Position numbers and translations under genes: made by a program. This document shows, one piece after another, positions 1 through 5,640 of a DNA stretch of 6,225 bases. The stretch lies in assembly GCA_903890885.1 (NCBI GenBank), contig CAITCX010000242.1, forward strand, positions 1 to 6,225. The letters are read 5' to 3'. The notes beneath the pieces were generated by a model, which searched no databases, was not told where the DNA came from, and saw nothing but the letters and a program-made list of their open reading frames with translations. Position 1 is the first letter of the stretch. Every line of letters starts with the position of its first letter. This stretch comes from an uncultured Dehalococcoidia bacterium. Lineage in GTDB: Bacteria > Chloroflexota > Dehalococcoidia > Dehalococcoidales > UBA3254.

Positions 1-329
1 ACACCTCTACCTGCGTTAAAACGCAAAAAGACAGGCCAGTTGTGACCGATGATGGCTGCCAGGCCCATAACCACTTGATGTGTTGTATCCAGATGCAATA
101 ACTGGGCCACACCAATTACCAGGATACCTTTCAGAATATCGTACAAAGCTACTAAGATACCCAATTTCTTCGAGAAGCTCCGGTAGACGTTGCTTCCGCC
201 TGCCGTTCCACTTCCGTAACGGCGAATATCTTTTCCGTAGCGCCATTTTACCGCCAGAAAGGCTATAGGGACAGAGCCGAATAGGTAAGCAGCTCCAATA
301 CATACAAACCAGCCGAGTATTTCAGCCAT
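1..329 (-). CDS. plsY: PlsY-like glycerol-3-phosphate acyltransferase, N-terminal part (cut by window edge)
   Basis: The first 109 residues are visible; the frame stays open to the window edge. PlsY is a membrane enzyme that transfers an acyl group from acyl-phosphate to glycerol-3-phosphate, the first acylation in bacterial phospholipid synthesis. The sequence shows an N-terminal hydrophobic stretch (about 4-27) containing YLFGSVP, then motif 1 as DIRRYGSGTAGGSNVYR (34-50), hydrophobic helices about 56-79 and 85-103, and the start of motif 2 as GHNWPVFLRFNAGRG (95-109). The usual forms are GSGNxGaTNxxR and HxFPvFxxFxGGKG, so both are recognisable but altered: Asn to Thr, Thr to Ser, Gly to Ala and Lys to Arg. 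The motif 1 serine and arginine are kept. The ATG at 329 is preceded by AGGA only three bases away, a tight spacing. It lies 53 bases after the PHP gene, in the same direction. A divergent paralog rather than the main PlsY is possible. Confidence 0.85.
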   Translation of the reverse strand, partial: MAEILGWFVCIGAAYLFGSVPIAFLAVKWRYGKDIRRYGSGTAGGSNVYRSFSKKLGILVALYDILKGILVIGVAQLLHLDTTHQVVMGLAAIIGHNWPVFLRFNAGRG

Positions 330-382
330 TCTTCCTGAGATTCCCTGTTTATATTAATTCAGACTGTTTATTAATGCCTGAC

Positions 383-1216
383 TTAGGATCGTTGACGGTT
401 TAACTCTATCAGCCTTTCGACCGATTCTAAAGGGACTTCTACAGTGCCCAGCGGAGATTCATTCATAGCGTCCAATCCATGAAAATCACTTCCGCCGGTT
501 GGTATAAGATCGTATTGTTCGGCTATCTGCAATAGCTTCTTAATTTGCTCTGGATCGTAGTTATTATAATAGACTTCCATGCCGGCCAAACCGCCCAGTT
601 TCAAATCGGCTATAATAGCTTCAAAATTCTCGAAAGCCAGGGGGTGGGCTAAAACAGGAATCCCGCCGGCCCGCAAGATCAATTGAATGGCTTCGATTGG
701 AGTAATCTTGTCTCTTTCAACATAGGCTGGACCACCACGGGTGATGTATTTCGTAAAAGCTTCACGAAATGAATTTATATAGCCTTTTTCCAACATGGCC
801 TGAGCGATATGAGGACGTCCGATAGCTCCTTCGCCAGCCAACTCTTCAACTCGTAAAAAATCTATTTTAAGGCCCATTTTACGAAGTTTGTTAATCATCT
901 TCTGGGCACGTTCTATACGGCAATTGCGCAGCCTTTCCAACGTTTGTATCAATTCAAGGTTATCAGGATCGTAGTAATAACCCAGAATATGCAATTCACC
1001 TGCCGGAACATCAGTATTGATCTCCACTCCTTCGATAACCGTAAGTCCCGGATTCTTTAAAACAGCTTCCTGTGCCTTGGCGACACCATCAATGGAGTCG
1101 TGATCGCAAATGCCGATGTATAAAAGACCGGCTTCCCTGGCTTTACATACAATTTCAGCCGGTGTGAACTTGCCATCTGAGGCCGTTGTGTGAACGTGAA
1201 GGTCAACCCTGCTCAT
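383..1216 (-). CDS. PHP-domain phosphoesterase, RNase AM / 3',5'-nucleoside bisphosphate phosphatase-like
   Basis: A complete 277-residue protein of the PHP (polymerase and histidinol phosphatase) superfamily, in the COG0613 / TrpH-YciV group. Expected metal ligands are all visible: DLHVHTTASDG (5-15, His7, His9, Asp14), CDHDS (37-41), EGVEI (62-65), His76 in ELHILGY, GRPH (133-136), AHP (190-192) and GSDFHG (242-247). The segment between about 85 and 165 matches the insertion domain that separates the two halves in this family. Characterised relatives remove the 3' phosphate from 3',5'-bisphosphonucleotides such as pAp and can trim RNA from the 5' end; that activity is inferred here, not shown. 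The ATG overlaps the ymdB stop as ATGA, which suggests translational coupling. The length is normal and no ligand is missing. Substrate could differ, since PHP proteins are functionally varied. Confidence 0.9.
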   Translation of the reverse strand: MSRVDLHVHTTASDGKFTPAEIVCKAREAGLLYIGICDHDSIDGVAKAQEAVLKNPGLTVIEGVEINTDVPAGELHILGYYYDPDNLELIQTLERLRNCRIERAQKMINKLRKMGLKIDFLRVEELAGEGAIGRPHIAQAMLEKGYINSFREAFTKYITRGGPAYVERDKITPIEAIQLILRAGGIPVLAHPLAFENFEAIIADLKLGGLAGMEVYYNNYDPEQIKKLLQIAEQYDLIPTGGSDFHGLDAMNESPLGTVEVPLESVERLIELNRQRS

Positions 1217-1992
1217 GGAATATCCACTTCCCGGTCCAGACGCTCAATACTCTCAGCCTGGCCGGATTTTTCATCGACATTGATTAAAACCGAGTTTAAG
1301 GTTACTCTGGTACCCGCGCTTACTGGCAGGCGGTGGGGCATGGCGGTCAGGAATCTCTGGAGCACGGCCTGGACATCGTCACCGATTATAGAATCTACTG
1401 GACCGGTCATACCGACATCTGTTACATGGGCAGTCCCCTTTGGAAAGACTTTGGTATCAACCGTGCCAACATGGGTATGAGTACCCACGATGGCGCTGAC
1501 ACGGCCATCCAAATACCGGCCCATTGCCACTTTTTCAGAAGTGGCTTCTGCGTGAAAATCCACGATAATCACTGAATGTTTTTCGCTCATACCATTCAAT
1601 AGGTTATCTATTGCCCTGAATGGACAGTCAAAGTTTTGCGCGAAAAAAGTTCGGCCGATCAGATTAACCACCGCCACGTTCTCAAAGGTCAAACATCCGC
1701 GCCCGGGGACACCCGGAGGATAGTTCAAAGGCCGCAGAATCGGCAATTCACCGTCCAGGTGAGGGATAATCTCTTTTTGATCCCAGATGTGATTGCCGGA
1801 AGTCAGTACATCTACCCCCGCTTCCAACAGTTCTTTAGCTGTGCTCTGGGTCAGCCCCAGTCCGCCGGCAGCGTTTTCTGCGTTGGCAATCACCAGGTCC
1901 AGTTTATGCTGCTGGCGTAGGCCGGGAAGCAATTTCTGTACAGCCTGCCGTCCGGGTTTGCCTATTACATCGCCAATTACCAGGATTTGCAT
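1213..1992 (-). CDS. ymdB: YmdB family metallophosphoesterase (TIGR00282)
   Basis: A complete 259-residue protein matching the TIGR00282 / YmdB family of calcineurin-like phosphoesterases. Dimetal ligands appear in the expected order: Asp8 (VIGDVIGKPGR), Glu39 and Asn40 (NAENAAGG), Asn67 and His68 (SGNHIWD), His147 (DFHAEATSEK), His172 and His174 (GTHTHVGT). The C-terminal signature TDVGMTGP (191-198) is also present. Bacillus subtilis YmdB hydrolyses 2',3'-cyclic nucleotides and influences the choice between motility and biofilm; the activity is a fair family inference, the physiological role is not. It starts 20 bases after the rny stop, with AAGGG about ten bases upstream of the ATG, and ends by overlapping the PHP gene. 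The rny-ymdB pairing is also found in Firmicutes. Nothing looks truncated. Confidence 0.95.
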   Translation of the reverse strand: MQILVIGDVIGKPGRQAVQKLLPGLRQQHKLDLVIANAENAAGGLGLTQSTAKELLEAGVDVLTSGNHIWDQKEIIPHLDGELPILRPLNYPPGVPGRGCLTFENVAVVNLIGRTFFAQNFDCPFRAIDNLLNGMSEKHSVIIVDFHAEATSEKVAMGRYLDGRVSAIVGTHTHVGTVDTKVFPKGTAHVTDVGMTGPVDSIIGDDVQAVLQRFLTAMPHRLPVSAGTRVTLNSVLINVDEKSGQAESIERLDREVDIP

Positions 1993-2012
1993 TATTTATT
2001 CGCCCTTTCGCT

Positions 2013-3560
2013 TTACTTAGCGAAATCTACTGCCCTTATCTCGCGGATAACGGTCACCTTGATTTGACCCGGATATTCCATGCCTTCCTCTATCTTTTTG
2101 ACGATATCTCTGGCCAGGCGTACGGAATCCAGATCATTGATCTCCTCGGGTTTAACCAGGATGCGAATTTCGCGACCGGCCTGTATGGCAAAGGACTTCT
2201 CGACACCCTTAAAGCTGTTAGCAATACTTTCCAGGGTTTCCAGCCGTTTGATATAATTCTCCACCGATTCGCGTCTGGCGCCTGGTCTTGCTCCACTTAT
2301 GGCATCAGCTGCTGAAACGATATATCCCAAAATACTGGTGGTAGGAGCCTCATTATGATGCTCGCCGATAGCCTGTGCAATTTCCGGTGCTTTATCCCAG
2401 CGCTGCATTAATTCGGCACCTATGGCCGCATGGCTGCCCTCAACTTCGCGGTCGATAGCTTTACCGATATCATGCAGAAGACCTGCTTTTTTGGCTATGG
2501 TTACATTGGAGCCTAGCTCTCCGGCGATTATCCCAGCCATAAAAGCCGATTCAATGCTGTGGTTTAGTACGTTCTGCCCATAGCTTGTGCGGTATTTTAA
2601 TCTGCCTAAAACCTTGATTATTTCAGGCCGCAAACCCTGTACTCCCACCTGGATAGCGGCTTGCTCGCCAGCGCTGAAGATGGTGGCATCCACCTCTTCT
2701 TTGGCTTTGTTAACTACCTCTTCGATCCTGGCCGGATGAATGCGTCCGTTTATGATCAAACGGGTCAAGGCCAGCCTGGCCACTTCCCTTCTGACAGGAT
2801 CGAAACTTGAGAGGGTAACCGCCTCGGGAGTATCGTCAATAATCAGATCGACACCTGTAGCCTGTTCCAAAGCGCGGATATTACGCCCTTCTCTGCCGAT
2901 CAAACGTCCCTTCATTTCATCGTTCGGGATAGGTACCACAGAAACCGTGGTCTCGGAGACTATTTCAGAAGCTTGTCGCTGTATAGCTTGCACCAGAATT
3001 TCCTGGGATTTTTCATTAGCTAATTGCTTCAATGTGGCTTCCCAATCTCGCAGGCGTCGCCCGGTCTCTTCCTTCATCTCCACTTCCATGTTTTCTAGCA
3101 AAAGCTTTTTTGCATCTGCGCTGGTAAGTTGGGAGATTTCCTCCAATTTTTTTAGCTGACCGTTGCGGATTTCGTTAACAGTTGCTCGCATGGTTTCAAT
3201 TTCTTTTTCCCGGTTATTCAGGTTGCGGTCCCGGCTTTCCAGATTCTCCATTTTGCGGTCCATAGAATCAATCTTCTGCGTTAGCCGGTTTTCCTGGCGC
3301 TGAAGTTCCCCTCGTCTTTGCCGGTATTCGTTCTCTGCTGTGTTTTTTACTTTTTCGGCTTCGGCTTTTGCTTCGTCCACAATGTTTTTGGCAGCACTGC
3401 GCGCTTCTGCTTCGATCCTGACAGCTTTTCTCTCTGCAATGCGCTGCCTTCGGCCCAGCAGGGCACCTCTAAAGACCGTGATACCGATGCCGCCGGCAAC
3501 CAACCCTATGACAAAGGCCCCTAGAATCCCCAGACCTATGAATACGTTACTCAATGCCAC
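2013..3560 (-). CDS. rny: Ribonuclease Y (membrane-anchored endoribonuclease)
   Basis: A complete 515-residue protein, the usual size for RNase Y, the endonuclease that starts decay of many mRNAs in bacteria lacking RNase E. The order of parts is typical: one N-terminal transmembrane helix (about 6-30), a long charged coiled coil rich in Glu, Arg and Lys (about 37-190), a KH RNA-binding domain with the GxxG-type loop IGREGRN (221-227), and an HD hydrolase domain with His334 (NHSIE), the HD pair His363-Asp364 (LLHDIGKA), His401-His402 and Asp419 (AADAIS). The C-terminal domain ends in IKVTVIRE. The start is GTG at 3560, chosen because AAGGGGTGA sits 4-5 bases upstream and the membrane helix follows at once. 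It lies 55 bases after recX with no terminator seen between them, and 20 bases before ymdB. Confidence 0.97.
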   Translation of the reverse strand: MALSNVFIGLGILGAFVIGLVAGGIGITVFRGALLGRRQRIAERKAVRIEAEARSAAKNIVDEAKAEAEKVKNTAENEYRQRRGELQRQENRLTQKIDSMDRKMENLESRDRNLNNREKEIETMRATVNEIRNGQLKKLEEISQLTSADAKKLLLENMEVEMKEETGRRLRDWEATLKQLANEKSQEILVQAIQRQASEIVSETTVSVVPIPNDEMKGRLIGREGRNIRALEQATGVDLIIDDTPEAVTLSSFDPVRREVARLALTRLIINGRIHPARIEEVVNKAKEEVDATIFSAGEQAAIQVGVQGLRPEIIKVLGRLKYRTSYGQNVLNHSIESAFMAGIIAGELGSNVTIAKKAGLLHDIGKAIDREVEGSHAAIGAELMQRWDKAPEIAQAIGEHHNEAPTTSILGYIVSAADAISGARPGARRESVENYIKRLETLESIANSFKGVEKSFAIQAGREIRILVKPEEINDLDSVRLARDIVKKIEEGMEYPGQIKVTVIREIRAVDFAK

Positions 3561-3615
3561 TATGTCACCCCTTTTCGTTTATTTTTAACAGAGAATTGGT
3601 AAGTCTGATCTAAGT

Positions 3616-4284
3616 TTAAGTCTCTTCCGTATCTGGGCCGATCTCCCCGGTCCGTTCCTCCCAGACCTCCTGGACAACCTTGTTTATCACTCCGTAATCA
3701 AAACCTCTTCTCTGTAAATATCCGCCTAATTTGTTCTTGAACAACTGGTAATCCGTCATGGTAAGGCTGTGCGATTTGGCCCCGGCTGCCCGCCGAGCGT
3801 TTTCCAATTCGTCGATCCCTTCAACCGCCTCAGAAATTGTCCCTGCATCTACGCCCTTACTCCGTAGTTCCGATTTCAGCATTCTTTGACCGCGCGGTTT
3901 AAATTTTGTTCGGTCCTCTTTCCAGAATTCGGCGAAAGCCACATCATTCAACAGTCCATTACTTTTTAGCCGTGCTATAACCGCGTCAATCTCTGTACCT
4001 TCATACCCGTTTTTCTGCAAACGCGATCTGGTCTCAGCTTCGCTGCGTGGCCGATAGCCCAGAAATAGAAGCGCTGCATTATAACAGCCTTCAAAACGGT
4101 CACTCCCTGCTAACCTCTCCACTTCATTCTTTGATAGCATTTGCCCCACCTGGAGTTTTTCTCTCAGGATTACCGCATCATCCAGGCTGAAGGCAAAACA
4201 GCCGTCAATAAAGATATTTGAGCGCTTATAACGAAAGCTCTTTCCCGCCTTAATTTCTGTAATTTTGCTATTCAAAGTAGCCAT
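3616..4284 (-). CDS. recX: RecX family regulatory protein
   Basis: RecX binds RecA filaments and limits or modulates their activity. The 222-residue product (from ATG 4284) has the family pattern: an N-terminal region with KITEIKAG and FIDGCFAFSLDD, then three-helix RecX repeats marked by AALLFLGYRPRSEAETRSRL, GLLNDVAFAEFWKEDR, GQRMLKSELRSKGV and, near the C-terminus, GYLQRRGFDYGVI. A GTG at 4293 would add three residues, but it lies inside the U-tract of the preceding terminator, so the ATG is preferred. Neither start has a clear Shine-Dalgarno sequence; the nearest GAGG is buried in the left arm of the terminator hairpin. The position directly after recA is the classic arrangement. Expression probably depends on read-through from recA and would be low. 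Its stop is 55 bases before rny. Confidence 0.93.
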   Translation of the reverse strand: MATLNSKITEIKAGKSFRYKRSNIFIDGCFAFSLDDAVILREKLQVGQMLSKNEVERLAGSDRFEGCYNAALLFLGYRPRSEAETRSRLQKNGYEGTEIDAVIARLKSNGLLNDVAFAEFWKEDRTKFKPRGQRMLKSELRSKGVDAGTISEAVEGIDELENARRAAGAKSHSLTMTDYQLFKNKLGGYLQRRGFDYGVINKVVQEVWEERTGEIGPDTEET

Positions 4285-4285
4285 A

Positions 4286-4322
4286 TTAAACACAAAAGGC
4301 CGAGGTATATAACCTCAGCCTT
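4286..4322 (-). terminator. Intrinsic terminator between recA and recX
   Basis: Read on the minus strand, the arm AAGGCTGAGGT (4322-4312) pairs with ACCTCGGCCTT (4306-4296) across the five-base loop TATAT. This gives 11 base pairs with one G-U wobble. It is followed at once by a T-rich run, TTTTGTGTTT, that contains the alternative GTG start of recX. The shape fits a Rho-independent terminator of recA transcription. A similar recA-recX terminator with partial read-through is known in Escherichia coli. Confidence 0.85.
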
Positions 4323-4362
4323 GGCTAATAAATCTATTTCCCTCCGTCCGCGACGGCGATTT

Positions 4363-5403
4363 TTATTCTGCGCTATCATCAGCCGACTCAGGAGTAGAAA
4401 CAGCAGCGGCTGAGGCTCTTATCTTCTGCTCTATCTCCCCGGCAAGTTCGGGATGTTGGCTCAAAAACCCCTTGGCATTCTCTCTGCCCTGACCAAGCCG
4501 AACGTCACCATAGGAGAAGAAAGCACCTGCTTTGGTAATTACCCCTATCTGGATACCCAGATCCAGGAAGTTGGATTCCTTGCTGATACCATGAGCGAAC
4601 ATGATATCAAACTCAGCACTTCTGAAAGGCGGGGCAACTTTGTTTTTGACAACTTTAGCCTTGACTCGGTTTCCCACAGCTACAGTTCCCTGCATGATGG
4701 TCTCTACACGTCTGAGGTCAATTCTCACCGAGCTATAGAACTTTAAAGCTCTACCGCCGGGTGTCACCTCCGGATTCCCGTAAACGATTCCGACCTTTTC
4801 ACGCAATTGGTTAATAAAGATCACTGCTGTATTGGACTTCGATATAGCGGCTGCCAGCTTTCTCAAGGCCTGAGACATTAAGCGGGCTTGCAGTCCAACG
4901 TGGGATTCCCCCATTTCCCCTTCAATTTCTGCTTGGGGCACCAGGGCGGCTACGCTATCAACCACAATTACATCCACTGACTCACTTCTGACCAATGTTT
5001 CTGTAATTTCCAGCGCTTGTTCTCCAGTATCAGGTTGAGAGATATAAAGGTCATCTATTTTGACTCCGCAAACAGCCACATAGGAGCGGTCTAAAGCATG
5101 CTCGACATCAATATAAGCTGCTACCTCTCCCTGCTTCTGTGCTTCGGCAATGATATGCTGTGCCAGAGTGGTTTTACCGGACGATTCAGGCCCAAAAATC
5201 TCGGTGATCCGTCCCTTGGGTATGCCCCCCACTCCTAAAGCAATATCCAGCGATAATGAACCGGTGGGAATTACAGCTATTTGAGTAGCCCTAATGTCTC
5301 CCAGTTTCATTATTGAACCTTTACCGAATCGTTTTTCTATTTGACTAATCGCCAATTCCCTTGCTTTGGCTTTTTCACTTATGACAGATTTTTCTGACGG
5401 CAT
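4363..5403 (-). CDS. recA: RecA recombinase
   Basis: A complete 346-residue RecA, the ATP-dependent strand-exchange protein that also triggers LexA self-cleavage in the SOS response. Visible parts are the N-terminal helix with QIEKRFGKGSIMKLG (21-35), Walker A GPESSGKTT (71-79), the catalytic glutamate Glu101 in DVEHALD, Walker B VIVVDS (145-150), loop L1 around EGEMGESHVG (161-170), loop L2 from NQLREKVG to VTPGG (198-217), the C-terminal domain, and a short acidic tail ending DDSAE. Offset from E. coli numbering is +5 through the core. Small departures are Arg106 where Pro is usual after EHALD, Tyr208 at the L2 aromatic and Val213 after the conserved Glu. The ATG at 5403 is preceded by a GA-rich stretch without a strong Shine-Dalgarno sequence. 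It has its own promoter upstream and a terminator downstream. Confidence 0.99.
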   Translation of the reverse strand: MPSEKSVISEKAKARELAISQIEKRFGKGSIMKLGDIRATQIAVIPTGSLSLDIALGVGGIPKGRITEIFGPESSGKTTLAQHIIAEAQKQGEVAAYIDVEHALDRSYVAVCGVKIDDLYISQPDTGEQALEITETLVRSESVDVIVVDSVAALVPQAEIEGEMGESHVGLQARLMSQALRKLAAAISKSNTAVIFINQLREKVGIVYGNPEVTPGGRALKFYSSVRIDLRRVETIMQGTVAVGNRVKAKVVKNKVAPPFRSAEFDIMFAHGISKESNFLDLGIQIGVITKAGAFFSYGDVRLGQGRENAKGFLSQHPELAGEIEQKIRASAAAVSTPESADDSAE

Positions 5404-5428
5404 TTTTCTTACTTTTCTTCTTCTTGCA

Positions 5429-5452
5429 TTTTATGGGTATTAACCATACAAA
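5429..5452 (-). other. Inverted repeat in the recA leader
   Basis: On the minus strand TATGG (5448-5444) and CCATA (5436-5432) form a five-pair stem with a seven-base loop; three further T-A pairs can form outside a bulged G at 5449. As duplex DNA the same site is a 15-base dyad, 5433-5447, with one mismatched pair. It lies about 20 bases downstream of the predicted transcription start, so it could act as a leader hairpin or as a protein site. The function is unknown and the match may be chance in AT-rich DNA. Confidence 0.35.
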
Positions 5453-5473
5453 AACCCTTCTTTACCTAGCTGT

Positions 5474-5503
5474 ATCATAACATAATGTTCAATCTAACCT
5501 CAA
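5474..5503 (-). promoter_or_regulatory. Predicted sigma-70 type promoter of recA
   Basis: On the minus strand a -35 element TTGAGG (5503-5498) is followed after 18 bases by a -10 element TATGAT (5479-5474). The -10 element is preceded by TGT, giving the extended -10 form TGnTATnAT. Transcription would begin near 5467, leaving a leader of about 64 bases before the recA ATG. This is the best promoter-like sequence in the non-coding stretch 5404-5640. Confidence 0.65.
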
Positions 5504-5506
5504 GTT
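5479..5506 (-). promoter_or_regulatory. Two AAC-N5-GTT dyads on the recA promoter (possible SOS operator)
   Basis: AACTTGAGGTT (5506-5496, imperfect dyad) and AACATTATGTT (5489-5479, perfect inverted repeat around a central T) lie 17 bases apart, start to start. The first covers the -35 element and the second fills the spacer up to the -10. The second, preceded by G, resembles the Gram-positive LexA box GAAC-N4-GTTC, but with one extra central base and without the final C. The position suits a repressor site for recA; the identity of the repressor is inference. Confidence 0.4.
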
Positions 5507-5536
5507 AAATCGAGTGTTAAAACGTGATTTCAGAAA

Positions 5537-5577
5537 ATGACATAACAATATGCTTTTCTTGTCATAAAGCATATCAT
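5537..5577 (-). repeat. Interleaved inverted repeats between etfA and recA
   Basis: On the minus strand ATATGCTTT (5574-5566) pairs perfectly with AAAGCATAT (5556-5548) across nine bases, and A-U, U-G and G-U pairs can extend this stem outward to 5577/5545. A second pair of arms, ATGACA (5565-5560) and TGTCAT (5542-5537), is interleaved with the first: one arm sits in the loop and the other beyond the stem. The two stems could exclude each other or form a pseudoknot. The region is upstream of the recA promoter and 60-100 bases after the etfA stop, so it may lie in the etfA 3' end. The U-tract is displaced and the stem is AT-rich, so it is a poor intrinsic terminator. Confidence 0.5.
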
Positions 5578-5640
5578 GTGAGATTCTAATAAGCAAGGAG
5601 TTTTCCCGCTAAACCATCAAGCTGAGGTCAGTCAGTCGCT

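Noticed and set aside
16..303. Minus-strand open frame of 95 residues near the left end.
   Set aside because: It overlaps the plsY-like gene in another frame and has no family resemblance, while the adjacent frame carries clear PlsY motifs and is open to the edge.
330..382. Possible promoter or terminator between the PHP gene and the plsY-like gene.
   Set aside because: Only AT-rich sequence with a short ATTAAT repeat is seen; no paired -35/-10 elements and no GC-rich stem with a U-tract.
1190..2315. Several plus-strand open frames of 75-96 residues opposite ymdB, the PHP gene and rny.
   Set aside because: They lie wholly or mostly antisense to well-supported genes, show no recognisable domain and are cysteine- or proline-rich in the way antisense frames often are.
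2740..3588. Plus-strand open frames opposite rny, the longest 139 residues.
   Set aside because: They mirror the coiled-coil and KH coding region of rny; the Ser/Phe-rich composition is what antisense of Lys/Glu/Arg-rich coding gives.
4344..4356. Short hairpin CCGTC-GCG-GACGG just after the recA stop.
   Set aside because: It has only five pairs and a three-base loop, with no U-tract on the minus strand; on the plus strand a T-run follows after a gap but there is no plus-strand gene to terminate.
4453..4746. Plus-strand open frame of 97 residues inside recA.
   Set aside because: It is antisense to the conserved C-terminal part of recA with no independent support.
5594..5612. Possible etfA terminator hairpin formed by AGCGGG and CTTGCT-type arms.
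   Set aside because: It needs two G-U wobbles, has a weak stem and lacks a proper U-tract, so it is not convincing.
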